A DNA stretch of 64,000 nt from Anaerolineae bacterium. Lineage in GTDB: Bacteria > Chloroflexota > Anaerolineae > Aggregatilineales > Phototrophicaceae. The translations under genes were made by a program, and so were the position numbers. The notes below the pieces were generated by a model. That model ran no database searches. It was not told where the DNA came from and was given only the letters and a program-made list of their open reading frames with translations. Where the stretch lies: the NCBI GenBank assembly GCA_013360465.1, contig JABWBO010000029.1, positions 30,583-94,582 on the forward strand. The letters run 5' to 3'. Positions 29,088-38,919 of the stretch are shown in pieces (the first letter of the stretch is position 1; every line of letters begins with the position of its first letter).

Positions 29088-32000
29088 TTAACGTCCTGTT
29101 GCAGCGATACCAGACTCTTCCTGAATTTCGATCTCGACGCCTTCCAGCTTCTCGATCTTGCGCAGCAGGGCATCACAGCACTGGGTAGTCTTGCCATTGA
29201 AGCGCAGGACGTGAGTTGGCGCGCCCGCCTCGATGACCACGATCTCGTAATGGTCGCGCCCGAAAAAAGCGTTAATTTCGCCGACCAGCTTCGTCAGCCG
29301 CCAGCGGTCACGCTCTTCGCTGCCGCTGCGCCAGAAACGCACGCGCACCAGCTTGCTCGGCGGCGGTGGGGCTTCTAACGATTCCAGCGGCGCATCATCG
29401 AAGACCATGCCGTCTTCGTCCAGCGGCGGGAGCGCATCGAAGCCGGGTGGCTCTGCCGAGGCGGCGGGGGCGGGCGGCGGGGGCGGCGCGGTGAAGGCTG
29501 GCGCGGCGGGCTGAGGAGCCGCCGGCATATTTGGCTCGCTGAAATCCTCTTCGCCCTCCATCCAGATCGGCTCCGCATCGGCGTAGGTCGGGATCAGCGC
29601 CGCCGAATCGCCGACCGCCATCTCGAATTCCTGCGTCACGCCTTCGATCTGAATCTGAGGCTCGCCGCGCCCCAGGTCGAGCCTGCCGCTGACCAGCACG
29701 ACCTCGCCCGTCTCTTCAAAGAACTCCTTGAAGCGGTCCCACATCTTGGGGAAGAGGACGGCATCCACCGCGCCGAGCCGATCTTCCAGCTTGACCACCG
29801 CCATCATGTCGCCGCTCTTGGTGACCAGCTTGCGCACGCTGCTGACCAGCCCGGCATAGCGTACCGGTTTCTCGTGCAGTGCCCCGTCGGCGTTCAGCAC
29901 GTCGTGGCTGGTGATGACGTTCGCGCCCTGAAGCGCCGTCAGAAACTCGTCGATGGGGTGGCTGGAGACGTAAATGCCGAGCAGCTCGCGTTCCCATTCC
30001 AGCATGCTGCGGTTGCTCACCTCTTCTATCTTCGGCAGTTTGCTGAGCAGGTCATCGTTGGAGGCGCTCATGACATCGCCGAAAAGGCTGATCTGCCCGA
30101 CTTCGCGGGCGCGGTGCTGGTCGGCGCTGAAGCTGACCAACCGGTCGAGCGCGGCGACGAGCTGGCTGCGCGACCCCATCGCGCTGAATGCCCCGACCTT
30201 GACCAGCATTTCGACAGTGCGCTTGCCGACGTGGCGCAGATCGACGCGCGAGGCGAAGTCTGCCAGGTCCCTGAAACGCCCGCCGGTTTCCCGCTCGTGG
30301 ATCAGCATGGTGAGCGCGCCAACGCCGGCATTCTTGATCGCCGCCAAGCCGAAGCGAATGCCGCGCCGCCCGTCTATGAGCGGCTGAATGTCGAAATCGA
30401 GCTGGCTCTCGTTGATGTCCGGCGGCAGGATCGGGATATCGAGGCGCTTGCATTCGGCGAGGAAGGTCGTGACCTTGACGGCGTCATCGAAATAAGTGGA
30501 GAGGAGCGCCGCCATATATTCGGCAGGGTAGTGACATTTGAGGTACGCCGTTTGCACGGTGATGACAGCGTAGTCTGCCGCATGCGACTTGTTGAAGCCG
30601 TAGTTGGCGAAGAACTCGATCTGGTCGAAGATCTTGCCCGCCGTATCGGTGTTGACGCCGTACTCCGGTCCCTTCTCCGTGAAGATCGTCCGGTGCTTCT
30701 CCAGGTCGGCTTTCTTCTTCTTGGAGACCGCCCGCCGCATCAGGTCCGCTTCGCCCAGCGAATAGCCGAACAACTGCTGCCCGATCTGCATGATCTGTTC
30801 CTGGTAAACGATGATCCCGTAGGTCTCGTCCAGGATGTCGGCGAGTTTTGGATGCAGATATTCGACCTGCTCCCTGCCGTGCATCCGTGCGTTGTACTGG
30901 GGGATGAATTCCAGCGGACCCGGACGGTACAGCGACACGCCCGCCACGATGTTCTCGAACTTGGACGGCTTCATATCGCGCAACATCGACTGCATACCGC
31001 TGCTTTCCAGCTGGAACACGCCGACCGTTTCGCCCCGCCCCAACATCGCGAAGGTTTCGCGCAGCATACCGTCCTGCGTCGGGTCGCCGGTGGGGCGGTA
31101 GGGGATGTTGTCCATCGAATAGCGGATGCCGTGATGCCGCGCGATCAGGTCGCAGGCGCGGCGCAGATAGGTCAGCGTGGACAAGCCGAGGAAGTCGATC
31201 TTCAGCAGCCCAATCGCCTCGCATGTTTCCATCGGGAACTGCGTCACCTGCTTGAGCGCGCCTGCGTCGTCCGTCTCTTTCGTCTGCCGGTGCAGCGGCA
31301 GATACTCGACGAGCGGCTGATCGGCGACGATCACCCCGGCGGCGTGCGTCGAGGCATGACGGCTGACCCCCTGCAAATGGGCGGCGGTGTCGATCACCTG
31401 CTTGATCGCCTCGTTGCTGCCGTAGAGTTTCTTCAGGTCGGGGTTGCCCTCCACATAATCGTGGACCGGCTTGGGTTTCGGCTCGGTTGGGATGAGGCGC
31501 GCCGCCTGGTTGACCAGCGCCAGATCGACGCCGAGCGCCCGCCCCACATCGCGGACGGCAGCTTTCGCTCCCAGCGTCCCGAAGGTGATGATCGCCGCCA
31601 CCTTATCCTCACCGTACTTGCGCGAGGTGTAGGCGATCATCTCGTGGCGGCGGTCATCGGGAAAGTCCATGTCGATGTCCGGCATGGTCACGCGACCGGG
31701 GTTGAGGAAGCGCTCGAAGAGCAGGTTATTCTGGATCGGGTCGATATTGGTGATGCCCAGCGAGTAGAGGACCACGCTGCCCGCGCCGCTGCCGCGCACG
31801 TTCCACCAGATATCCGCCTGACGGGCGAATTCGCACAGGTCCCAGACGATCAGAAAGTAGGTGGCGAAGCCCATCTTTTCGATGGTGGCGATCTCGAATT
31901 CCAGCCGCTCACGCAGATCGGCTTCGCGATAGGCGCGGTCGCCGTAGCGCCAGACCAGTCCTTTTTCCGCCAGGTGACGCATGAAGGAGTCGCTGGTGAA

Positions 32001-32891
32001 CCCTTCCGGGACGGGGAAGACCGGCAGATGGTATTCCTTGCGGCTCAGATCGAGATCGCACATCTCGGCGATCCTGACGGTGTTGAGCAGCGCCTCGCCG
32101 TTGTTGATGTGCCCGAACAGACTCCACATCTGTTCCGGGTTGGCGAGGTAGTAGCTGTTGTCGCTCATACGCATCCGGTCGGCTTCAGCTTTGAGCGCCG
32201 TCGTCTGAATGCAGAGCAGGGTGTCGTGTGGGTCGTAATCTTCCGCCGTGATGTAATGCACATCGCTGGTGGCGACCAGACCGACCTGATCTTTTCTGCC
32301 GCTGCGCACCAGCCACTCGTTGACCGCCGCCAGCTCGTCCAGCTTGTGATGCTGAAGTTCCAGGTAGAAGCGATCCTTGCCGAAGGTCTGGATGTACCAA
32401 TCCACGATGGCGCGCGCGCCGTCGTCGTTACCCCGCATAATCATGCCCGGAATCTGACCGCCCAGGCACGTGCTGGTGGCGATGATGCCTTCGCTGTGTC
32501 GTTCCAGGAACTCTTTGTCGATGCGCGGCTTGTAGTAGTAACCCTCCAGCTGCGCGGCGCTGGCGATCTTCATCAGATTCTTGTAGCCCGTATCGTTCAT
32601 CGCCAGCAGCAGCAGATGGTGATTCTCGCGGTCCTTGGTGGGGTCGCGGTCAGTCATGCGCCGGTCGAAGGGCGTGATGTAGCCCTCCATGCCGATGATC
32701 GGCTTAATGCCGACTTCCTTGCAGGCGTTGTAGAAGTCGATGACGCCGTACATCGTGCCATGATCGCTGATGGCGAGCGCGTTCATGCCCAGGTCACCGG
32801 CGCGTCTGGTCAGCTTCTTGATGTCGCAGAACCCGTCCAGCAGCGAATATTCGGTGTGGACGTGAAGATGTACAAAGGGTTGGTCAGTCAT
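29088..32891 (-). CDS. dnaE: DNA polymerase III alpha subunit
   Basis: PHP domain start FVHLHVHTEYSLLDGF; GRVTMPDIDMDFPDDRR; C-terminal OB region followed by a Pro/Ala-rich linker. Confidence 0.97.
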   Translation of the reverse strand: MTDQPFVHLHVHTEYSLLDGFCDIKKLTRRAGDLGMNALAISDHGTMYGVIDFYNACKEVGIKPIIGMEGYITPFDRRMTDRDPTKDRENHHLLLLAMNDTGYKNLMKIASAAQLEGYYYKPRIDKEFLERHSEGIIATSTCLGGQIPGMIMRGNDDGARAIVDWYIQTFGKDRFYLELQHHKLDELAAVNEWLVRSGRKDQVGLVATSDVHYITAEDYDPHDTLLCIQTTALKAEADRMRMSDNSYYLANPEQMWSLFGHINNGEALLNTVRIAEMCDLDLSRKEYHLPVFPVPEGFTSDSFMRHLAEKGLVWRYGDRAYREADLRERLEFEIATIEKMGFATYFLIVWDLCEFARQADIWWNVRGSGAGSVVLYSLGITNIDPIQNNLLFERFLNPGRVTMPDIDMDFPDDRRHEMIAYTSRKYGEDKVAAIITFGTLGAKAAVRDVGRALGVDLALVNQAARLIPTEPKPKPVHDYVEGNPDLKKLYGSNEAIKQVIDTAAHLQGVSRHASTHAAGVIVADQPLVEYLPLHRQTKETDDAGALKQVTQFPMETCEAIGLLKIDFLGLSTLTYLRRACDLIARHHGIRYSMDNIPYRPTGDPTQDGMLRETFAMLGRGETVGVFQLESSGMQSMLRDMKPSKFENIVAGVSLYRPGPLEFIPQYNARMHGREQVEYLHPKLADILDETYGIIVYQEQIMQIGQQLFGYSLGEADLMRRAVSKKKKADLEKHRTIFTEKGPEYGVNTDTAGKIFDQIEFFANYGFNKSHAADYAVITVQTAYLKCHYPAEYMAALLSTYFDDAVKVTTFLAECKRLDIPILPPDINESQLDFDIQPLIDGRRGIRFGLAAIKNAGVGALTMLIHERETGGRFRDLADFASRVDLRHVGKRTVEMLVKVGAFSAMGSRSQLVAALDRLVSFSADQHRAREVGQISLFGDVMSASNDDLLSKLPKIEEVSNRSMLEWERELLGIYVSSHPIDEFLTALQGANVITSHDVLNADGALHEKPVRYAGLVSSVRKLVTKSGDMMAVVKLEDRLGAVDAVLFPKMWDRFKEFFEETGEVVLVSGRLDLGRGEPQIQIEGVTQEFEMAVGDSAALIPTYADAEPIWMEGEEDFSEPNMPAAPQPAAPAFTAPPPPPAPAASAEPPGFDALPPLDEDGMVFDDAPLESLEAPPPPSKLVRVRFWRSGSEERDRWRLTKLVGEINAFFGRDHYEIVVIEAGAPTHVLRFNGKTTQCCDALLRKIEKLEGVEIEIQEESGIAATGR

Positions 32892-33017
32892 GCGTGGAAA
32901 AATGCGTCCGTATGTTCGGTTTGCTTTTTCCAGTATAACACCGTTCGATTTGCGCTAAAATCGGGCGGGCAGGTTCGCCTGCGATAGGGCATTGTTAGCG
33001 TATTGTTGTAGGAGGAT

Positions 33018-34022
33018 GTGATGAAGCGGGTGAACGACCGGCGTCGATGGGGCGTGGTGATACTGGGGCTGCTGTGGGCATGGGGCGGGCTGGCGAACCC
33101 AGCGTCCGCCCTGGCGCAGACCGCCAGCGCGGCATGTTCGAGCGGCGCGCCCGAAGCGCCGGGGTGGCGCGACCTGAGCCTCGTCTCTGGCGGAGAGGAG
33201 CGGCATTTCCGGCTGTACGTTCCGACCGGTTATGACGGCACGACGCCGCTGCCGGTCGTGCTGAGCATGCACGGCTTTTCTTCCAACCCTCAGCAGCAGC
33301 GCGATTTCTCCCGCTGGGATGTCTATGCCGAGCAGGAGACCTTTCTGGCGGTCTTCCCGCGCGGGACGGGTTTTCCGCTGCGCTGGAATGCCGGCGCGTT
33401 CTTCCATGCGCGGTCGGGCGCGGCGGGCAGCGCCTTCATGGGCGCGCAGGTCGATGATGTGGCGTTCTTCGGTGATCTTCTGGACGACCTGGCGGCGGCG
33501 CTGTGCATCGACACGGCGCGCATCTATGCTACCGGCTTGAGCAACGGCGGCGGCATGAGCCACCGCCTCGCCTGCGAAATGGCAGACCGCATCACCGCCA
33601 TCGGCACGGTCGCCGGCGCGTATCCGGCGCTCGATGGAGGATGTACCCCAGCGCGTCCTGTGCCGGTCATCAGCTTCCACGGCGTGGTCGATCCGATCGT
33701 GCCCTATGAAGGCTCAGAAGCGATGCGCCTGCCAAATATCGAGACCTGGGCGCGGGAGTGGTCCGAACGCGACGGCTGCGCGGACGCGGCGATCACCCAG
33801 ATGGCGCTTCCGTCGGGGAGCGCGGCGTCCGCGCCGACGATCACGCAGTATGGCAGCTGCGCGGGCGGCGCGGAAGTCGCCCTGTATACCATTCCTGATG
33901 GGGGGCACACCTGGCCCGGCGCTGCGCCGAGCTTCGACCTGCTGATCGGCAGGACCCGCCAGGACTTCGACGCGACGGCGATCATGTGGGCGTTCTTCCA
34001 GCGTTTCGCGCTCGACTCCTGA
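33018..34022 (+). CDS. Secreted PHB depolymerase/feruloyl esterase-family hydrolase
   Basis: Signal peptide; PLPVVLSMHGFSSNPQQQ, ATGLSNGGGMSHRLACE, GGHTWPG. Confidence 0.85.
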   Translation: MMKRVNDRRRWGVVILGLLWAWGGLANPASALAQTASAACSSGAPEAPGWRDLSLVSGGEERHFRLYVPTGYDGTTPLPVVLSMHGFSSNPQQQRDFSRWDVYAEQETFLAVFPRGTGFPLRWNAGAFFHARSGAAGSAFMGAQVDDVAFFGDLLDDLAAALCIDTARIYATGLSNGGGMSHRLACEMADRITAIGTVAGAYPALDGGCTPARPVPVISFHGVVDPIVPYEGSEAMRLPNIETWAREWSERDGCADAAITQMALPSGSAASAPTITQYGSCAGGAEVALYTIPDGGHTWPGAAPSFDLLIGRTRQDFDATAIMWAFFQRFALDS

Positions 34023-34162
34023 TCCACTGAGTCCCGCCTTTCGGGGCGCGCCGCTACGGACATTCTTCTTACAATTCGGCGGCGCGCTCCTGCTCTATAA
34101 TGAGTTTGTTCGCAGACCTCGACCGACCTCACCGCCGCCTGTACAGGAAGCTGCCTGAACCC

Positions 34163-34981
34163 ATGCCGGAACTGCCAGAAGTTGAAAATGTCGTGCGCGG
34201 GCTGCGCGAACCGCTCGTCGGGCGGGTCGCCGGCGCGCTCTGGTACGACTGGGCGAAGACCATCCGCACGCCCGATCCCGACTCGTTCGCCGCGCGCGTC
34301 GCCGGGCAGACCTTTCGCGCGGTCGAACGCCGGGCGAAATATATCTTGTGCCGGCTGGATCATGATACGCTGGTCGTCCACCTCAAGATGACCGGACGGC
34401 TCTACGTGACCGACGCCGGGCTGGCGCACCCGGATGACCGCTGGGCGCATTTCCGTCTAGGGTTGGACGGCGGGCGCGAGCTGCGCTTTTCCGATGCCCG
34501 TAAGTTCGGCTTCGTGGCGCTGGTGGCGTCGCTCGATGAACTGGAGGTCGATCTCGGTCCCGAACCGCTGGAAGGCGGCTTCACCCAGGCGTATATGCGC
34601 GACCGGATGGCGAAGACGGGCAGGGGCATCAAAGCCCTGCTGCTGGATCAGGCATTCGTCGCCGGAGTCGGCAACATCTACGCCGACGAAGCCCTGTGGC
34701 GCGCCAGGATTCACCCCCTGACGCCGGCAAATACGCTGAGTACGGCGGCGGTCAAGCGGCTGCACTCAGCCGTGCGCGCGGCGCTTGCCGATGGCGTGGA
34801 ATTCGAGGGTGCGAGCATCAACTGGTATCGCAAGCCGGATGGCAGCCAGGGCGAGGCGCAGAACCATTTCTCGGCGTATGATCGCACTGGCGAACCCTGC
34901 CCGCGCTGCGGCGCTGCGATTGAGAAGATCCGTGCGGCGGGGCGCGGCACGCATTTCTGTCCGCACTGTCAGCGGCGGTGA
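34163..34981 (+). CDS. mutM: Formamidopyrimidine-DNA glycosylase
   Basis: Start MPELPEVENVVRGL (ATG 34163, downstream of ORF-track start); GVGNIYADEALWRARIHPL; C-terminal zinc finger CPRCGAAIEKIRAAGRGTHFCPHC. Confidence 0.95.
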   Translation: MPELPEVENVVRGLREPLVGRVAGALWYDWAKTIRTPDPDSFAARVAGQTFRAVERRAKYILCRLDHDTLVVHLKMTGRLYVTDAGLAHPDDRWAHFRLGLDGGRELRFSDARKFGFVALVASLDELEVDLGPEPLEGGFTQAYMRDRMAKTGRGIKALLLDQAFVAGVGNIYADEALWRARIHPLTPANTLSTAAVKRLHSAVRAALADGVEFEGASINWYRKPDGSQGEAQNHFSAYDRTGEPCPRCGAAIEKIRAAGRGTHFCPHCQRR

Positions 34982-35002
34982 GTCTTCTGGAGGCGAGGCG
35001 AG

Positions 35003-35926
35003 ATGGATAGCGGAATTGAGGCTTTCTTTCGACAGATTCCCGTCGGGCTGATCCTGATGTTTTGCGGGTCGGGGATGCTGCTGATCGGCGCGCTCGCCTA
35101 TATCGTCTGGTCGCGCCGCCGGCGCAATCGCGACAGCGCTGCGCCGAGCGTAGAAGTGGTGATGGAGATCAAACCGATGGATGACGATCTGATGCCCGAT
35201 CTGGATGCGCTGTCGAATCCCAGCGAGAAACCTGCCGCGCCTCGTGGGTCGGCGCTGCCGCAGAAGTTCAGCGCGCCGCCGCCGCCGCCGTCGCTGGACT
35301 CTGCGCCGCCCGCCGCCCGCCCTGGGGGAGCCTACCGGCTGATGCTGAGCAGCGGCGGCACGGCGGACGCTGTCGAGGTGTTCACGGTCCTGCGGGATGT
35401 CGCCGACGGGTCGCTGATCGTGCAGATCGGCGGGCGCGCCTACCGCCATCCGGTGTCGGGTGCGGATGCCGACTTCATGCACCGGCTGAACAGCGCCCTG
35501 CGCGATCTCACTGCCGCGCCGCCCGCCGTCCCTGAGGCAGAACCGGATGCGGGTGAAGAGATGTTCGAGATGCCGCCGGACTTCGATTCGCCGCCGCTGG
35601 ACGCTGCGCCGGGGACCATTCCCGGCGATCTGCCCAGGTTCCGCATGGAGGACCAGCCGCCGCTCACGACCCGCCGGGGACGCAAGCCGCCCACCGTCGA
35701 AATCCCGTCGATCAACATTGGCGCGTCCATCGAAGCCTTCCTTCAGCACAAACGCGCGGTCAGCGGCGACTTCGCCGGTCGCAGAATCCATGTGCGCTCC
35801 GGCTTGAGCGGGGCGATTGTGATCGAGGTGGATGGGCAGTTCTACGATGGTGTGAACGACATCGCCGACCTCGAAGTGCGCCGTTATCTGCAAAAGACCA
35901 TTGAGGAATGGCAGAGCCGCCAGTAA
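35003..35926 (+). CDS. Single-pass membrane protein, hypothetical
   Basis: TM segment VGLILMFCGSGMLLIGALAYIVW near N-terminus, low-complexity linker, soluble C-terminus. Confidence 0.65.
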   Translation: MDSGIEAFFRQIPVGLILMFCGSGMLLIGALAYIVWSRRRRNRDSAAPSVEVVMEIKPMDDDLMPDLDALSNPSEKPAAPRGSALPQKFSAPPPPPSLDSAPPAARPGGAYRLMLSSGGTADAVEVFTVLRDVADGSLIVQIGGRAYRHPVSGADADFMHRLNSALRDLTAAPPAVPEAEPDAGEEMFEMPPDFDSPPLDAAPGTIPGDLPRFRMEDQPPLTTRRGRKPPTVEIPSINIGASIEAFLQHKRAVSGDFAGRRIHVRSGLSGAIVIEVDGQFYDGVNDIADLEVRRYLQKTIEEWQSRQ

Positions 35927-35939
35927 AGCTTCGGGGAAT

Positions 35940-36800
35940 TCAGGCGTAGGGTTCGTCGACCTTGACGACGGCGCGCTTGCCATCCGCTCCCTCGACGTAG
36001 TGCCCCATCGGGCGTACGGGGTCGTGCGGGAAGATCAGCAGGGCGTTGGTCTCCAGCGCCCATTTCTGGTAGATGCGCTTATTTTCCAGCGTGACTACCG
36101 GTTCCAGATCGTAGGCGGTCATCCAGCCCAATCGCTCAAAATGAATGGCGTAGCTGGAAAGATCGCAGGTGAACATGGCGAACTGTCCGCCGCTTTCCAG
36201 AATCACGCTCATGTGTCCCGGCGTATGTCCCGGCGTGACCACCCCCCGAATCCCGGATCCAAAATCCGTATCGCCTTCGAGCAGTCGCATCTGACCGCTC
36301 TCGTAGAGCGGCACATAGTTCTCCGTCAGATACGTCGCCCGCGTACGCTCGTTGGGATGCGTGGCGTCGTAGTATTCGCGCGCCTGCACCACATATTCGG
36401 CGTTCGGGTACATGGGCAGGATCGCGCCGCCCTCGCCGTACACGGTGTTGCCGCTGCTGTGGTCGCTGTGCAGGTGCGTGTCGATGACCAGATCGATGTC
36501 GTCAGGAGTCAGGTTCAGCCGCGCCAGCGCTCCGCGCACGCCGCCGGTCGAGCGGTCCATAAACAGATAGCCACGCTGTTTTTCCGGCACTTTTTCGCCG
36601 TAGCCCGCGTCGATCAGGATGTTGCGTCCGCCGTGCTGCACCAGCAGGACGTGCTGCGTCATCGGCACGCGGTTATCTTCATCCGGCGGCATCATGCCGC
36701 GCCACAGCGCGCGCGGAACCAGCCCGAACGCCCCGCCGCCTTCGACCAGCACGCGGCAGTCGTTGATCAGATGCAGGCGCATGTCACCAAGCGTGATCAC
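35940..36800 (-). CDS. MBL-fold metallo-hydrolase
   Basis: DTHLHSDHSSGN (HxHxDH-type) and VVTPGHTPGHMSV; start set at GTG 36800 overlapping the add stop codon. Confidence 0.88.
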   Translation of the reverse strand: MITLGDMRLHLINDCRVLVEGGGAFGLVPRALWRGMMPPDEDNRVPMTQHVLLVQHGGRNILIDAGYGEKVPEKQRGYLFMDRSTGGVRGALARLNLTPDDIDLVIDTHLHSDHSSGNTVYGEGGAILPMYPNAEYVVQAREYYDATHPNERTRATYLTENYVPLYESGQMRLLEGDTDFGSGIRGVVTPGHTPGHMSVILESGGQFAMFTCDLSSYAIHFERLGWMTAYDLEPVVTLENKRIYQKWALETNALLIFPHDPVRPMGHYVEGADGKRAVVKVDEPYA

Positions 36801-37852
36801 TGAAGCTTGCCTCCTTGATCGCCGTCCAGCCACGACCGGAATCGGGCGACCAGCGCGGTGCGCCCTTCCGCCGGCAGGAATGCCGAGTCGGCGGCGGTCA
36901 GGATGTGACGTCTGATGTCCCCGATGCTGAACTTGAGCAGGCGCATGGCGGCAGCGTACTCGTCGCTGAGGGTGATATTGGAGATCAGCGGATCGTCGGT
37001 GTTCAGCGTCGTCCTGACCCCTGCCTGGTAGAGCGCCGTGATCGGATGTTCGGCATACGTTCCGATGACGCCGCTGTCCACGTTGCTCGTCGGACAAACT
37101 TCCAGCGGGATGCCGCGTTCGATCAACATCTGCACGACAGCCGGGTCTTCGCCGGCGCGCACGCCGTGCCCGATGCGGTTCGCCCCCAGCGACTCTACCG
37201 CCTCGCGGATGTTCTCCGCGCCGGACCATTCGCCGGCGTGAACGGTGATGAACAGCCCTGCCGCCTTAGCGCGCTCGAACAGCCGGGCGAACGGCTGCGA
37301 CGAAAAGCCGGATTCCTGACCGGCGAGGTCGATCCCGACGATGCCGCGATCCTTGAAGGCGATTGCCGTCTCGATCACGCTTTCGGCGACTTCGACCGCC
37401 TCGTGCCGGTTCATCGACAGGATTAGCGCGCACTGAATGTCGTGAGCTGCTGCCGCTTCGGCAGCGGCGGCGCATACCCAGTCCACGATGTCGTCGAAAG
37501 CGCATTTCATCAGGTTGTTGAGCGCCTGCGGCGTGAAGCGAAGTTCCAGGTAGCGCACATTGTCGGCGGCGGCATCGGCGATCACCTCATGGGTGACGCG
37601 CTGGATGATCGATTTTGAACGGTAGAACTGACGCAGGACGGCAAACTTGCCGAGGAACTGCTGCCAGTTGCGTGGTTCGCCCGGCATGAGCTGCACGAAG
37701 GGGCGCAGACCCTCTTCCGTCGTGCTGGGCAGGGTCAGCCTGTGTTCCATGCCAATAGAGAGTAGGGTGTTGATCCGAAGCGACCCTTCGAGGTGGCGGT
37801 GCAGTTCGATTTTGGGCAGCGCGCGAGCCTGTTGCAGCAGAGCGTCGTCCAT
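36797..37852 (-). CDS. add: Adenosine deaminase
   Basis: LPKIELHRHLEGSLRINTLL, VHAGEWSGAENIREAVESLGANRIGHGV, LNTDDPLISNITLSDEY. Confidence 0.93.
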   Translation of the reverse strand: MDDALLQQARALPKIELHRHLEGSLRINTLLSIGMEHRLTLPSTTEEGLRPFVQLMPGEPRNWQQFLGKFAVLRQFYRSKSIIQRVTHEVIADAAADNVRYLELRFTPQALNNLMKCAFDDIVDWVCAAAAEAAAAHDIQCALILSMNRHEAVEVAESVIETAIAFKDRGIVGIDLAGQESGFSSQPFARLFERAKAAGLFITVHAGEWSGAENIREAVESLGANRIGHGVRAGEDPAVVQMLIERGIPLEVCPTSNVDSGVIGTYAEHPITALYQAGVRTTLNTDDPLISNITLSDEYAAAMRLLKFSIGDIRRHILTAADSAFLPAEGRTALVARFRSWLDGDQGGKLQ

Positions 37853-37930
37853 CGCAGGCGGTCCCCCTTCATAGCCGGTTCAGACGCATATCCGTGAAAC
37901 ATTGATCCTAAAACGCCGATTGTAGTTGGA

Positions 37931-38251
37931 TCAGGCTCGCTCCGCCAGCAGCCAGCTCCAGTAGCGCCACGCCATCATGACCGCCAGCGTCGCCGCCAGC
38001 GCCGGAAGACCATCGATCATCAGCACGCGGGCGAAGTCCGCTACTGTCCCGCTTTCGACCGGCAGCAGGGCGTACAGGAAGCGTGCGCCGCCGCTGACCA
38101 GCATGCACATGGCGGCGGCGAAGAAGCCGAGGTAGTAGGACCGGGCGCGGGTCGCTGTGCCGAGTTTGCGGCTCAGCAGCCCCAGCACCAGGAAGGCGAA
38201 GGCGACCGCCGACGGAGCGATCAGCACGGCAACAGCGGAAAGCTGGTTCAT
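37931..38251 (-). CDS. Small membrane protein
   Basis: About 106 aa from MNQLSAVAVLIAPSAV; several hydrophobic segments; follows 38257-38562 closely. Confidence 0.55.
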   Translation of the reverse strand: MNQLSAVAVLIAPSAVAFAFLVLGLLSRKLGTATRARSYYLGFFAAAMCMLVSGGARFLYALLPVESGTVADFARVLMIDGLPALAATLAVMMAWRYWSWLLAERA

Positions 38252-38256
38252 GCGTG

Positions 38257-38562
38257 TCACCCTTCCGGCAGTTTGCGCCCGCTGGTCATGCGCCAATAGA
38301 GTACGGTAGAAAGCGCGATCAGCAGCAGCCCGGCGGCGGCGGAAAGCAGCACGCCGACGGCGTCATCGACCATTTGCAGACGGGTCTGGCGCACCGCCTC
38401 GACCCCGAACAGCCCGATGGGCGCCAGATACAGCCAGTAGTACGTCCTCTCGCCGGAGAATTTCTGGTAGAAGCGGGCGATCAGCAGCAGGAAGCCGATC
38501 GCCGCCGCCAGCAGAAACCAGGTATACAGGGTGAGAAGCTGGCTGAAGGCTGCCGAGTTCAC
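38257..38562 (-). CDS. Small membrane protein
   Basis: 101 aa, three hydrophobic segments; overlaps the upstream CDS by 4 nt. Confidence 0.6.
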   Translation of the reverse strand: MNSAAFSQLLTLYTWFLLAAAIGFLLLIARFYQKFSGERTYYWLYLAPIGLFGVEAVRQTRLQMVDDAVGVLLSAAAGLLLIALSTVLYWRMTSGRKLPEG

Positions 38563-38915
38563 GTCTGTGATGCCCCCTCAATGACCGTCTGGATGGCGCG
38601 GGCGCGAAAATCACGGTCTTCGCAGGCGTGAAGAAAACGCGCCACATTCGCCCGCGTTTCATCCCGGTCGGTCAGGCGATAGATAGTCTGGTAGAGCGCC
38701 ACCTGCACCCGCAGCAGCCCGTCCTCGACCAGCGCGGGCAGCGTCCTGGCGACTTCATCCTCTTCCCGCCCGGCGAAGCGCGCGATATTGCGCGCGGTCT
38801 CCGAAGCGTGGGGGTTGTTGTGAAAGAACGTCATCACGTCCCACTTGGCGAAGGTGTTCATCGTCGTGCGGACAAACGCCAGCATGGCTTCTTGTTCGTG
38901 CGCGTCCTGAACCAT
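38559..38915 (-). CDS. Small winged-helix-like protein
   Basis: WDVMTFFHNNPHASETARNIARFAGREEDEVARTLPALVEDGLLRV resembles a wHTH; directly downstream of secA. Confidence 0.6.
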   Translation of the reverse strand: MVQDAHEQEAMLAFVRTTMNTFAKWDVMTFFHNNPHASETARNIARFAGREEDEVARTLPALVEDGLLRVQVALYQTIYRLTDRDETRANVARFLHACEDRDFRARAIQTVIEGASQT

Positions 38916-38919
38916 AGCG

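Noticed and set aside
29874-32987. 1037-aa plus-strand ORF opposite dnaE
   Set aside because: Antisense frame kept open by high GC codon bias; composition is low complexity and the opposite strand is a clear DnaE.
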